A DNA stretch of 64,000 nucleotides from Candidatus Poribacteria bacterium (GTDB taxonomy: Bacteria; Poribacteria; WGA-4E; WGA-3G): contig JAJECK010000051.1 of the NCBI GenBank assembly GCA_022822085.1, positions 62,001-126,000 on the forward strand. The letters run 5' to 3'. The notes beneath the pieces are model-generated. The model did not search any database, was not told the DNA's origin, and saw nothing but the letters and a program-made list of their open reading frames with translations. Each line of letters opens with the position of its first letter. Positions within the stretch are counted from its first letter, which is position 1. The translations under genes and the position numbers were made by a program. This document shows, piece after piece, positions 1 through 10,599 of the stretch.

Positions 1-2
1 TT

Positions 3-1865
3 TCTGAAGAGGTATGGAAACCTGAAGATGACACTGAACTCAATGTCGTATTTGAATCGTTCTCATCACTCTTAGACCCCGCAGAAGAAGCAACAGATAT
101 TAACGCCGGACTAACACATATCCTTGAAAATCACTCTAATCTGCGCGGTGTGGTGCTGCTCTCGGATGGCGATTGGAATGTCGGGGATTCACCAGAAAAG
201 GCTGCCACCCGCTTCCACATGAAAGAGGTACCCGTTTTCACCGTAGGTGTCGGCAGTGAAGTACCATTACCCGACCTTGAGTTAGTTAGCATGGACGCGC
301 CGACTTATGGCGTTACAAAGAAACAACTCCGTATTCCGTTTGTCGTTCGCAACACTTTGGGGCAAGACAGAGACGTGAATCTAACTTTGAGCATCAATGG
401 AGAATCAACGATTACCAAAATCATTACAGTTCCTGCTATGGGACAGGCACAAGATAATATGGCTTGGACACCACAAGAAACAGGTGAATACGACATATCT
501 CTGCGAATTGCAAAGGATATCCAAGAGTTGATACCAGAAAATAATGAACTCTCTGCTCCAATATCAATACGTAAAGAACAGTTGAAAATTCTCGTTATAG
601 ATTCTTTTCCGCGTTGGGAGTATCGTTATCTACGCAACGCTTTGGAACGTGATGCAGGTGTTGATGTCTCGTGCCTGCTATTTCATCCTAAGCTACCACA
701 GGTTGGCGGAGGACGCGCTTATATCAAGAGGTTCCCTGATGCAAGAGAACTCAGCAAATTTGATGTGGTGTTTCTCGGAGATGTCGGGATTGCTCCCGAT
801 CAGTTGACGACTGAACAAGCACAGGATTTACGGCAACTTGTTAGTGCCCAAGCAGCTGGCATTGTCTTTCTACCGGGACGCACAGGCGCGCATAATTCAT
901 TGACTATCGGTCCACTTGCCGACCTTTATCCTGTAGTTTTAGATCCTGCCACACCGAACGGTGTCGGTTCAAGTTTGCAAGGATATTTCGCTCTCACAGA
1001 ACCCGGACAACGAAGTTTATTGACACGGCTTGGAGATACCGATATTGATAACAGCGATGTGTGGCGCACGTTACCAGGTTTCTTCTGGTATGCTGGCGTC
1101 AGACGTGCGAAAGCAGGAACAGAGATATTGGCAGTACACGACCAAGCTTCCACAGTGTCCGGACGCGTGCCACTTATTGTTACAAAAACGTATGGCACAG
1201 GGAAAGTCCTTTTCATGGGAACGGATAGTGCATGGCGTTGGCGACATGGTGTTGAAGACAAATACCACTACCGCTTCTGGAGTCAAGTCGCCCGGTGGAT
1301 GGCATATCGCCGACAAATGGCACAAGGTGAATCGATACGAATGTTCTACTCACCTGACCGACCTCACGTTGATGATGTCCTTACCTTAAACGCTAATGTA
1401 ATTGATAACTTCGGCGGACCGCTGGAAAGAGGCACAGTCGTGGTACAGGCGATTGCCCCTTCTGGTAAAACTGAAACCATCCGACTACAACCAGGTGTAG
1501 AAGATGCGTTAGGACTGTTCATCGGGACGTTTACACCGAAAGAGGCTGGCAACTATCGGCTTGTAGCGACCAGCAGTGAAACAGGGGCATCCGTTCAAAC
1601 TGAGCTTTCGGTGCAAGGATTAAATCGTGAGCAACAAGGAAGATTGGCAAGGTTTGATGTTCTTGAGGAAATCGCAAATATCACTGGAGGGAAATTAGTA
1701 TCAGTTTCTGAAGTAGGGACATTACAGGAACATCTCGCTGCCCTACCAGAACCTGAACCGATTGTTAAACGGACGCGTATCTGGGCAAACCCGTATTGGG
1801 GTGGGTTGATTATACTTCTGCTCGGGTTATTCTGGGTTGCAAGGAAGATGGCAGGTACGATATAA
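3..1865 (+). CDS. VWA-domain / glutamine-amidotransferase-like membrane protein, 5' truncated by window edge
   Basis: Frame stays open upstream of the listed start to base 3; VVLLSDGDWNVG and VFTVGVGS VWA-like motifs, C-terminal TM helix. Confidence 0.7.
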   Translation, partial: SEEVWKPEDDTELNVVFESFSSLLDPAEEATDINAGLTHILENHSNLRGVVLLSDGDWNVGDSPEKAATRFHMKEVPVFTVGVGSEVPLPDLELVSMDAPTYGVTKKQLRIPFVVRNTLGQDRDVNLTLSINGESTITKIITVPAMGQAQDNMAWTPQETGEYDISLRIAKDIQELIPENNELSAPISIRKEQLKILVIDSFPRWEYRYLRNALERDAGVDVSCLLFHPKLPQVGGGRAYIKRFPDARELSKFDVVFLGDVGIAPDQLTTEQAQDLRQLVSAQAAGIVFLPGRTGAHNSLTIGPLADLYPVVLDPATPNGVGSSLQGYFALTEPGQRSLLTRLGDTDIDNSDVWRTLPGFFWYAGVRRAKAGTEILAVHDQASTVSGRVPLIVTKTYGTGKVLFMGTDSAWRWRHGVEDKYHYRFWSQVARWMAYRRQMAQGESIRMFYSPDRPHVDDVLTLNANVIDNFGGPLERGTVVVQAIAPSGKTETIRLQPGVEDALGLFIGTFTPKEAGNYRLVATSSETGASVQTELSVQGLNREQQGRLARFDVLEEIANITGGKLVSVSEVGTLQEHLAALPEPEPIVKRTRIWANPYWGGLIILLLGLFWVARKMAGTI

Positions 1866-1883
1866 CTATTAACGGTATTAGTT

Positions 1884-3053
1884 ATGCCAAAATTGGACAT
1901 ACGCGAACTTTACTACATTACGCACATAGACAATCTCCCATCCATCCTTGCGCGCGGGGTTTTGTCTCACGCAAAGATGGAAGCAGAAGGCGTACATTCT
2001 ACACCTATCTATGATGCGGATATAGTCAGCAGACGCAACCACATAACGACTCCTGACACAAAGAGGCATTGGTCTTATGCTAATCTCTATTTCCAACCAC
2101 GGAACGCTATGATGTATCGCGTTGTCCATGAAATTGAACCAAAAAATCTTGCTGTTATAGGTATCAATAAAAGTGTATTAAATGAACAAGATGTTTTTAT
2201 CACAGATGGAAACGCCGCGCATGAGACAACACAATTTTTCTATCCTTCCAAAGGATTGGAAATCTTAAGACAACAGTGGTCAATAATTCGGAACGATTGG
2301 TGGAATAGAGATGACGGATCCAAGCGAAAAATTATGGCAGAATGTCTAATTCCAAGGCACATTAAACCTGAATACATTCAATCTGTTTATGTAGCAGGTA
2401 ATTCAGTACGAGATATCGCTCAGGAAAAAGTTGGAAATTCCGATGTTACCGTTAGTTCTGAACCAGACATGTTTTTCCAACCATACAGTCGGACAAGAGT
2501 AGGAGACAATATTTCACTCATTGATGGAGATGTGTTCTTCTCAAACCTACAGACATTAACAATTAGCGTGAATCTACAAGGAATTATGGGAAAAGGATTA
2601 GCCTCACGTGCCAAATACCAATTCCCCGATGTCTATGTAGCATACCAGGATGTGTGTCGGGCAAAACGAATCACAGCGACAAAACCTTATCTCTACAAAC
2701 GCGAAAGTTCTTTAGACGAGGAATTGGCTGATGTAGGTGCGCCGCTTGTCGCTCCCAATGCCGTCAAGTGGTTCCTGCTTTTCGCAACGAAACGGTATTG
2801 GAAAGACAATTCACGTTTAGATGATATTGAAGGCGGTCTTGCCTGGGTTCGGGACAATTTTCAAAAGGAAGGAATTCAATCTCTCGCAATGCCTGCCCTC
2901 GGTTGTGGGTTGGGAGGTTTGGATTGGAAAGAGGTTGGTCCCTTGATGTGTAAATATCTGCACGGTATTAATATTTCAGTCGCAATCTATCTGCCACGGG
3001 AACATCAAATTGAGTTACAATATAAAACAGCATCATATCTACTATCACTTTAA
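1884..3053 (+). CDS. DarT (DUF4433 DNA ADP-ribosyltransferase) fused to DarG-type macrodomain in one ORF
   Basis: N-term YYITHIDNLPSILARGVLSH, YFQPRNAMMY, TDGNAA, KIMAECLIP match DarT; C-term DGDVFF, NLQGIMGKGLASRAK, PALGCGLGGLDW match DarG macrodomain. Confidence 0.85.
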   Translation: MPKLDIRELYYITHIDNLPSILARGVLSHAKMEAEGVHSTPIYDADIVSRRNHITTPDTKRHWSYANLYFQPRNAMMYRVVHEIEPKNLAVIGINKSVLNEQDVFITDGNAAHETTQFFYPSKGLEILRQQWSIIRNDWWNRDDGSKRKIMAECLIPRHIKPEYIQSVYVAGNSVRDIAQEKVGNSDVTVSSEPDMFFQPYSRTRVGDNISLIDGDVFFSNLQTLTISVNLQGIMGKGLASRAKYQFPDVYVAYQDVCRAKRITATKPYLYKRESSLDEELADVGAPLVAPNAVKWFLLFATKRYWKDNSRLDDIEGGLAWVRDNFQKEGIQSLAMPALGCGLGGLDWKEVGPLMCKYLHGINISVAIYLPREHQIELQYKTASYLLSL

Positions 3054-3099
3054 TGGGAGTGACTTTTTTGTCAATAGTCACACCAAAAGGAGAATATTA

Positions 3100-6000
3100 A
3101 TGAACCAAACACCATCACAAAACAACGGGGTAAACCTACCTCCACGAATGCAAAAAGCATTAGAACAATACAAAAAACGGGTATGGATCATCAAACTTGC
3201 GGAAGGCACATTAGCAGCGATCTTTGGGCTCATCGTTTCATATCTCATCGTGTTTGGCTTAGAACGACTGATTGATACCCCAGCACCCCTGCGCGCGCTC
3301 ATCCTAATAGTTGGAATGGTCGGGACGGTAATTTTCCTGCCGCTGAAATACTACAACTGGGTCTGGCGAAATCGACAATTAGAAGGTATTGCCAAGCTAT
3401 TGCAACATAAGTTCCCACGTTTTGGTGATCATGTGCTCGGCATCGTAGAACTCGCCTCAGAAAGATCTGACCAATCGTCAAGTCCTGCACTGGTTGCAGC
3501 CGCTATGCGTCAAGTTGATGAAGAAGTGGCAAAACACAATCTCAAAGATGCTGTGCCGAATCCGAGACATCGTCGTTGGGCAATAGCAGTAGGTCTACCC
3601 CTACTCCTTGTTATCATTGGGGTAATCATTATTCCGGCAACGACTGGCAACACTCTTGCGCGATGGTTGACTCCATGGCGAAACGTTGAACGATGGACAT
3701 TTGCCCAATTGAAAGGCAAACCGGATCCACGCGTCGTTGCCTACGCAGAACCCTTTGATGTTGAAGCTCAGTTGAAAGATGAATCCCCATGGAAACCTGA
3801 AACCGGTGAAGCACGATACGCAAAACAAGAACCTGTAGTTGCAGAACGAGATGGGGCTACTTATAAATTTCAATTGCCACCGCAAACAGAGGAAGGAAAA
3901 ATCAAGATGCGGGTAGGAGATGCAAGACGTTCCATTCCCGTTGAACCAAAATTGCGCCCGGCACTCAAAGAACTTATTGCCAACGTTCAGCTCCCCGATT
4001 ATCTACAACGCGAAGAACCGAGAATAGACGATGTACGTGGTGGAATAGTGAGTTTAGTGAAAGGTAGTACTGCCACCTTGGAAGCGACAATTACACGAGA
4101 ACTCTCTGAAGCAACGTTAAATGAACGGCCGCAAAAAATAGAAGGAGAAAAAATAACAACAGAACCGATTGCCGTCCAAAAAACGACAGAGATGGCGTTA
4201 ACATGGCGGGATCACTATGGACTTGCAGCGAGTGAACCTCAGGTAGTGCAGTTTGAACTACAAGAAGACGCAGAACCAACCATTGCTATTACCAAACTAA
4301 AAAACAATCAGGTTGTGCTTTCTACAGAAGTGCTCACATTTGAGATTCAGTCGGCAGATGATTTTGGTGTGAAACAGGTCGGTATAGAATGGGAAGGTAT
4401 TGAGAACCCAATCCAAAACCCTGAACCTGCAATCGGTGAGAAAACCGTGTCCTCAGGGTCGCCTATATCGGAATCACTCATCGTGCCAGCGACATTCTCC
4501 GTTGAACGAGAAAATGTTCCACCACAGAGCCTACGTCTGCGTGCTTTTGCAGAAGATTATTTTCCTAACCGCGAACGTGTCCGTTCACCACAGATAGTGC
4601 TGCATGTGCTTTCCCCGTCAGAACATTTCAAGTGGTTAATCGGACAGATGCAGCTCTGGGCAGGTGCAGCAAAGGACGTACACGACAAAGAATTGCAATT
4701 ACACCAAACCAATCGTGAACTGCAAGACCTGCCCCCCGAAGCACTTGACGATCCAGCACAACGTAAAAAATTGCAGGAACAAGCCGCTGCAGAACGTGCT
4801 AACGCAGCAAAACTTGATAGCCTCATTGATAGCGGTAAAGAGTTGGTGCAAGAAGCAGCAAAAAACAGTGAGTTTGACGCGGAACAACTACAATCTTGGG
4901 GAGATATGCTCAAACAATTAGAGGAGATAGCCGGAAAGCAGATGCCTTCTGTCGCAAATTTACTCGCACAAGCATCCGAAGCCCCAGGACAGAGCAGTCA
5001 GAAGCCATCAGACAGCAGCCAGCAAAGTCCATCTTCTCCAAGTAGTAGTCCTAGTCAACAATCACCAAGCGAAAACCAAGGAGAACAGCAGCAAAACCAA
5101 GCATCAAACGGAAAATCGCAACAGTCTGACCAACAACAGAAAGATGCAGAACAACAGCAAAACCAAGCATCAGGTGATAAATCACAATCCTCTGGTAAAC
5201 CGCAGGAAGGTTCAGGAGATGATACAAAGAAATATGGACCCGATAGTTTCGTGCCACCTGAAGGGACAGACGAGGATGCTGAGGATCCTGAAGACCCAAA
5301 CAAACGTCCCGATTCTGTCAGTGTGAACCGGAGTAAACCACCACAAGGTGGGGAACAAGGTAAACCTTCACCTACGAATCCCACACCAGGACTTTCAGAT
5401 GTAGAATCGGGTTTCAACAAACCTGACAAGCCAAGTGACGCACCACCATCACAAGTTGTTGGCGGGTTAGCCATCCCTAATACGACTTTGATGGGAAGTG
5501 GCAGAGAAGATCAAGGTGAAGATGAAAACACTGAAACACCACCTGCGGAAGAACTCGTGGTACAGGCTGTTGAAGAACAGAAGGAATTGTTGGACGCTTT
5601 CGCTAAACTATCAGACGAGATGAAAAAACTTCTGGTCAGTTTTGAAAATAGTACATTCGTGAAACGGTTGAAAGCAGCCTCACGAAAACAGATTGACATC
5701 GCAGCTGATCTCAACAAAATTGATACCTTTGGGCTTTCTGACAGAGGCACAAAAAATCAAGATGTCCGAAAACGTTTAGCTGAAATGGAATCCAATGAAT
5801 CCAAGAAGGTAACCACCATCATACAAGATATGGCAGCTTATACTGATCGTCGTCCTAATGATAATTACCTACGTGTCCTTGCTGAGATGGAAGACGCTTC
5901 TGTATCAAACCAGATGCGCGAACTTGTTAGATCAATTAACAGGAATTATGTCGGACAATCAACGATTGAAGCAGAATACTGGGCGGATACTTTGGATCGA

Positions 6001-6669
6001 TGGGCAGAACAGTTAGTAGACCCATTACCGGATGGAGAATGTCCCCCAGGTGGAATGATGGAGTTGCCAAGTCTACCCCCTGAAATTGTCCTTGAGGTAT
6101 TACGTATCATCAATCGCGAGATTCAATTAAGAGAGGAAACGCGCGAAACGGAGAACGCAAAGGGCACTCTCAATTCCGATAAATATTATGAGCGAAGTGA
6201 AGGATTGAGCGATACACAATATGAAATCGCCGAGGATACACTTGAGATAGCAAGACAAATCAGTCTATTGCCAGAAGCGAATACACCACGTATCAGGCAG
6301 CAATACGCTAAAGTCGCTATGGCAGCAGAAGTTATGGAGGAAGCGGAAACAATCCTTGCCCAACCTAACACCGGTCCCGAAGCTATCGCAGCCATATCAG
6401 AAGTAATAGAAATCCTCCTTCAAACACAACGCGTTCCAAATACACCTGGTAGCGGCGGTGGTGGCGGTGACACACCAGGAGGTAGCGGTAATGTCTTTGC
6501 ACAATTAGTTTCCGCTATGGCACTCGGAAGTGGTAGCGGCGACGACTCCGGTGAGGTATTCATTGAAAAACGCTCTCCTAAACAAGCAATAGGAAAAACA
6601 GGGCGCGTCCTACCTGAAGAATTCCGACAAGGTTTAGACGCATATTTCAACGTTTTAGAGGGGAACTAA
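3100..6669 (+). CDS. DUF4175-like large membrane protein with Q/S-rich linker
   Basis: ATG at 3100 preceded by AAAGGAGAATATTA; two N-terminal TM helices, TM helix near residue 160, long helical C-term; ORF track starts 30 aa too early. Confidence 0.65.
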   Translation: MNQTPSQNNGVNLPPRMQKALEQYKKRVWIIKLAEGTLAAIFGLIVSYLIVFGLERLIDTPAPLRALILIVGMVGTVIFLPLKYYNWVWRNRQLEGIAKLLQHKFPRFGDHVLGIVELASERSDQSSSPALVAAAMRQVDEEVAKHNLKDAVPNPRHRRWAIAVGLPLLLVIIGVIIIPATTGNTLARWLTPWRNVERWTFAQLKGKPDPRVVAYAEPFDVEAQLKDESPWKPETGEARYAKQEPVVAERDGATYKFQLPPQTEEGKIKMRVGDARRSIPVEPKLRPALKELIANVQLPDYLQREEPRIDDVRGGIVSLVKGSTATLEATITRELSEATLNERPQKIEGEKITTEPIAVQKTTEMALTWRDHYGLAASEPQVVQFELQEDAEPTIAITKLKNNQVVLSTEVLTFEIQSADDFGVKQVGIEWEGIENPIQNPEPAIGEKTVSSGSPISESLIVPATFSVERENVPPQSLRLRAFAEDYFPNRERVRSPQIVLHVLSPSEHFKWLIGQMQLWAGAAKDVHDKELQLHQTNRELQDLPPEALDDPAQRKKLQEQAAAERANAAKLDSLIDSGKELVQEAAKNSEFDAEQLQSWGDMLKQLEEIAGKQMPSVANLLAQASEAPGQSSQKPSDSSQQSPSSPSSSPSQQSPSENQGEQQQNQASNGKSQQSDQQQKDAEQQQNQASGDKSQSSGKPQEGSGDDTKKYGPDSFVPPEGTDEDAEDPEDPNKRPDSVSVNRSKPPQGGEQGKPSPTNPTPGLSDVESGFNKPDKPSDAPPSQVVGGLAIPNTTLMGSGREDQGEDENTETPPAEELVVQAVEEQKELLDAFAKLSDEMKKLLVSFENSTFVKRLKAASRKQIDIAADLNKIDTFGLSDRGTKNQDVRKRLAEMESNESKKVTTIIQDMAAYTDRRPNDNYLRVLAEMEDASVSNQMRELVRSINRNYVGQSTIEAEYWADTLDRWAEQLVDPLPDGECPPGGMMELPSLPPEIVLEVLRIINREIQLREETRETENAKGTLNSDKYYERSEGLSDTQYEIAEDTLEIARQISLLPEANTPRIRQQYAKVAMAAEVMEEAETILAQPNTGPEAIAAISEVIEILLQTQRVPNTPGSGGGGGDTPGGSGNVFAQLVSAMALGSGSGDDSGEVFIEKRSPKQAIGKTGRVLPEEFRQGLDAYFNVLEGN

Positions 6670-6772
6670 TGACAAAATAACGTCATTCATCTCAGTAGGT
6701 GCGTTTTTCACCAATAAATTGAGATAAACCCATTAATTTAGATTCAATGTGCTGCACAACAGAGGAATACCG

Positions 6773-7720
6773 ATGGCTGTTAGGGAAAATGATGTTATAC
6801 CTTATGAGGTATTTGCCAGATTCAAACGGATAGAACAAGGAAATCCAATCATCTCTCTTCCTCCACCGCTTTGGGCAGCAGCAACGCATGCGATTGTTGT
6901 TGATGGGACGGTCCACTATATCTGGTGTAAACGCTATGTAGATCGTCGGTGGGTAATGATGCACGCCACAGCTCCTATCAGTGCTATCACCGACATTACA
7001 CAGGACAAACGAAATCCTATTATTGAACCTTCAGTAGATGGGTTTGACAATGCAGCCGTTGAGTATCCTTTTCCTTTTTTGAATCCTGCTGACGGCAAAT
7101 ACTATATGTATTATCGTGGTAAAGGAGAAACGACGCCTGAACAGACAGGATTGCTTGTAAGCGACGGTGATTTAGGTAAATGGCAACGTGTTCAACACAC
7201 GCCAGTCATCCCTGCGGATACAGAACACGAACTACACGGTTCAACACATCCCTCTGTAGCAATAGATGGTGATACAATCCACATTGTTTATACAGGCAAG
7301 GCAACGAAATCATTCGGTGAAGGACTAACGATGTGTCATGCCACCGCGCAAACAAACAATCCAGCATTGGTAACAAAAAGTCCCGCAAATCCCGTTTTCA
7401 CAGGTAGTGGGCAAGCATGGGATAGTAAAGCCGTTCGCGAAACTGAATTGTTTAAAGGTCCGGAGTATTTCCATATTCTCTATGGCGGTTTTGATGGGGA
7501 AGTATGGAGAATCGGGCATGTGCGGACTCGTGATTTCCTTAACTTTGAACCAAATCCATACAATCCTGTTTTCATACCATCTGACGACCCCGATGCTTTT
7601 GACTGCGACGGTGTCTTGACAGGACAGATCCTTGAAATTGACGATACTTATGTCATGCTCTATGCTGGTAAAAAAGGTAATGAATGGCAAACAGGTTTGG
7701 CTACAATACGAGAAGGTTAG
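6773..7720 (+). CDS. GH43/GH130-like five-bladed propeller glycosidase family protein
   Basis: Repeated blades (YMYYRGKG, IHIVYTGKAT, FHILYGGFDG, YVMLYAGKKG); start ATG 6773 after AGAGGAATACCG. Confidence 0.65.
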   Translation: MAVRENDVIPYEVFARFKRIEQGNPIISLPPPLWAAATHAIVVDGTVHYIWCKRYVDRRWVMMHATAPISAITDITQDKRNPIIEPSVDGFDNAAVEYPFPFLNPADGKYYMYYRGKGETTPEQTGLLVSDGDLGKWQRVQHTPVIPADTEHELHGSTHPSVAIDGDTIHIVYTGKATKSFGEGLTMCHATAQTNNPALVTKSPANPVFTGSGQAWDSKAVRETELFKGPEYFHILYGGFDGEVWRIGHVRTRDFLNFEPNPYNPVFIPSDDPDAFDCDGVLTGQILEIDDTYVMLYAGKKGNEWQTGLATIREG

Positions 7721-7741
7721 AACCAGAATGAGGGTTGACAA

Positions 7742-9451
7742 ATGCAACTCCGAAAAATTGTCCGTCTATATTTTGTTTTATTATTAGTTGCAGGCATTGC
7801 TTATGCAGAAGAAAACACTGCCAACGGTGGAAACATCATAGGAAAAATCCGTGATATTAAACAAAATCCAATTATTGGGGTTGAAGTCAAGATTGTTAGT
7901 TCTGATGGTAAAACTTTCACAGTAATATCAGATGCCGATGGCAATTATAAATTTTCAAACATTCCTGCGGGACGTTACACAGGGAACTATCACAAAAAAG
8001 GATATGGATCCCGAACTGGCCCGTCTATTGTGGTGGATAACGGAAGAAACCATGGTGTCCAACACATAATGCATAGCACAAAGGACATTCAGAAAATTCA
8101 GATTTTAGTTCATCACATTGCCGATAATATAGGGGTGTTATTCGACCTTGATGCTTTGGAGGTCAAGGCACTTCGTCAATCAATGCAGATATCGATTGAA
8201 AACGTATTAGAATATGATCAAAACTTGATGTCTATGGTCCTAAATTCCAGACATAGAAAAGGTGTGGAAATACTTGATGCATTGTTGACCCATTCCGAGA
8301 TAAAAAACACAATAGCCAAACATCTAAATACGCAACAACTAAAGGATTATATAGATTTCACCAAAACACGACAAAAGAATGCTCAACAAGCTTGTATTCA
8401 TTTTATCGCCGTCTTACTTGAGCAATCTCTCAGTCTAAGTATTGAGCAAAAAGATAGAATAATACAATTACTGATTGAAAGTAAAGATGCTGACAAACAA
8501 CTTACCTTAGAGAACTTAATAAGTGAACCACTTCAAAATATTGTAAATCTGATTAATAACGAATTAAAATTATCTCTGGACAATATATTGAACCAAACGC
8601 AGTTAGAATTATGGAAAGTAATGCTACAAATATATGAGGAAGAGAGGCATGAATTTGGAGATGTTGTAGGAATTGAGGTGCTTGAGGCACCAATGGATGA
8701 AGCAATAGAGAAACCAGAAAGGCAAAAGAAACAACTTCAGGTCAAGTCTAAAGAGGAAATCCGAGAATCTCTACTTTGGCAACTGGCAAAAACAGCCCTT
8801 ACGGCGCACACCGAACGTTTAGGACTACAGAATGAGCAAGACTTGAGACGGTTAGATCTGGCATCAGCCGGTGTAGCGCATCAATTCGTTGAAACACAAG
8901 ACATATATATTAATTCAAGAGTTCCATTTGTAGAAGACTCAAGCAACATCATAATGGCAGTGATGGCTTCCTCAATAACTCGTGAAGATGCTATCAAAAA
9001 ACTCAACACAATTGCTCAGGACCTTCAAGAAAAGAGAACCAACAACCAAGAGATTGTTGATGTATCTGACAAGACAGTTAATCCGTTATACCATCACACT
9101 TTGAATAACATGTTTTTTGATAGAATTTCTTACGTCTTAAATAATCCACTTTATCAACATGCTATCAGAGATGTTCTTCCCGAAGAGGCGTATACACAAT
9201 ATATTGAAAAAGAAACTGAAAGAATAGCATTTCTTCAACAAGCATCACGTGATCTTGTAGTTGCCAATATTGATATCTATCTACTTCTAAATGAAAACCA
9301 GCGGAAACATTTAGAAACAGCAGCAGCGCAGCTAACACTCCCGATCATAAGCAATGATGGACTAACATATATGATAATAAAACTTTTCCTTAGTGCTGCC
9401 ACTGAGACATGGAGTCCTTGGCAGCAACTTCAAGTAGTAAATGGAGGATAA
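7742..9451 (+). CDS. Secreted protein with carboxypeptidase-regulatory-like (CarboxypepD_reg) domain
   Basis: Signal peptide; GKIRDIKQNPIIGVEVKIVSSDGKTFTVISDADGNYKFSNIPAGRY. Confidence 0.6.
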   Translation: MQLRKIVRLYFVLLLVAGIAYAEENTANGGNIIGKIRDIKQNPIIGVEVKIVSSDGKTFTVISDADGNYKFSNIPAGRYTGNYHKKGYGSRTGPSIVVDNGRNHGVQHIMHSTKDIQKIQILVHHIADNIGVLFDLDALEVKALRQSMQISIENVLEYDQNLMSMVLNSRHRKGVEILDALLTHSEIKNTIAKHLNTQQLKDYIDFTKTRQKNAQQACIHFIAVLLEQSLSLSIEQKDRIIQLLIESKDADKQLTLENLISEPLQNIVNLINNELKLSLDNILNQTQLELWKVMLQIYEEERHEFGDVVGIEVLEAPMDEAIEKPERQKKQLQVKSKEEIRESLLWQLAKTALTAHTERLGLQNEQDLRRLDLASAGVAHQFVETQDIYINSRVPFVEDSSNIIMAVMASSITREDAIKKLNTIAQDLQEKRTNNQEIVDVSDKTVNPLYHHTLNNMFFDRISYVLNNPLYQHAIRDVLPEEAYTQYIEKETERIAFLQQASRDLVVANIDIYLLLNENQRKHLETAAAQLTLPIISNDGLTYMIIKLFLSAATETWSPWQQLQVVNGG

Positions 9452-9458
9452 TATAGCC

Positions 9459-10559
9459 ATGCAAAAATACAAAGAATTCTTTATCTTACCGAATCACACG
9501 CAAATTATTGTGTTTATGGGACTATTGATATTCATGGGCACGTTTATCAATGAATCTACCTTGGCACAAGACCCTACTCTACGCTACGGTACAGGTGTGC
9601 CGCCAGCAGTGAGAAGCATCAATGACCGATGTTTACGGTATCTCGTCAGCACACAGTTAGCAAATGGAAGTTGGCCCGGTTCACAAAATGGAGCAGGAAT
9701 TACGGGTATTTGTGTTATGGCATTGATGGCAAGTGGGGAAGACCCGGATTACGGTCCTTATGCACCCAACATACGTAAGGCACTGCGCCACATGATTTCT
9801 ATACAGGATGTCAGATCAGGATATATGGGAACAAGAAGTGGGCACGCATCAATGTATCACCACGGTTTTGCTATGTTGGCACTGTCCGAAGCGTATGGTG
9901 CTGTAGACGAAGACCTACTCTGGAAAGATAGCAATGTTCCGGCAAGTCGTAGGAGAACCATCAGCGAAACTTTAGAACTTGCAGTGCGATGTGCATTGAC
10001 TTCACAGGAAAAGAACCCTTGGGGGGCATGGAGATACTCTCCTCAAGCACGAGATGCTGACACAACCGTGGCAGGCACTGTGTTGATGGGAATCCTCGGG
10101 GCGCGTAACGCTGGTATTGAAATCCCTAATGAAGCGATTAACAAAGCATTGAACTTTTTTCAAACCTGCACAATAAAGGGTGGAGGTGTCTCTTATACCC
10201 CTTCAGGCAGCCACGGAGATGGGCTCACACGTTCCGCTATTGCGACACTCGTATATGCAATTGGCAAACGAAAAGATACACCTGAATATAAAGCCACTTC
10301 CGAATACATAAAACGTAGAGTAAATTACAGTACAGGTAATCATTATATGTTTTATACCCTATACTATATGGCACAGGCTCTATTTCAGACTGATTTGGAA
10401 GCATGGCAATCTTGGAATGAGCGTACCATTGAACGACTACAAAAAATGCAACAACCAGATGGAAGCTTCAACAGCTCCTACGGTAAAGCTTATGGAACGG
10501 GCATGGCTGTGCTTACATTGGCTTTGAACTACCGTCTGCTGCCTATTTACGAAAGGTAG
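9459..10559 (+). CDS. Prenyltransferase/squalene-oxidase repeat (terpenoid cyclase-like) secreted protein
   Basis: CLRYLVSTQLANGSWPGS, ALTSQEKNPWGAWRYSP, LQKMQQPDGSFNSSYGKAYGTGMAVLTL repeats. Confidence 0.7.
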   Translation: MQKYKEFFILPNHTQIIVFMGLLIFMGTFINESTLAQDPTLRYGTGVPPAVRSINDRCLRYLVSTQLANGSWPGSQNGAGITGICVMALMASGEDPDYGPYAPNIRKALRHMISIQDVRSGYMGTRSGHASMYHHGFAMLALSEAYGAVDEDLLWKDSNVPASRRRTISETLELAVRCALTSQEKNPWGAWRYSPQARDADTTVAGTVLMGILGARNAGIEIPNEAINKALNFFQTCTIKGGGVSYTPSGSHGDGLTRSAIATLVYAIGKRKDTPEYKATSEYIKRRVNYSTGNHYMFYTLYYMAQALFQTDLEAWQSWNERTIERLQKMQQPDGSFNSSYGKAYGTGMAVLTLALNYRLLPIYER

Positions 10560-10599
10560 TATATAAAACTGTAACCCAAACGCATTAAGGAGACACACA

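Noticed and set aside
1030-1389. 119-aa plus-strand ORF
   Set aside because: Overlaps the VWA-type gene in another frame, no domain signal.
5055-5474. 139-aa minus-strand ORF, S/C-rich
   Set aside because: Antisense to the low-complexity Q/S-rich linker; composition is an artefact of the opposite strand.
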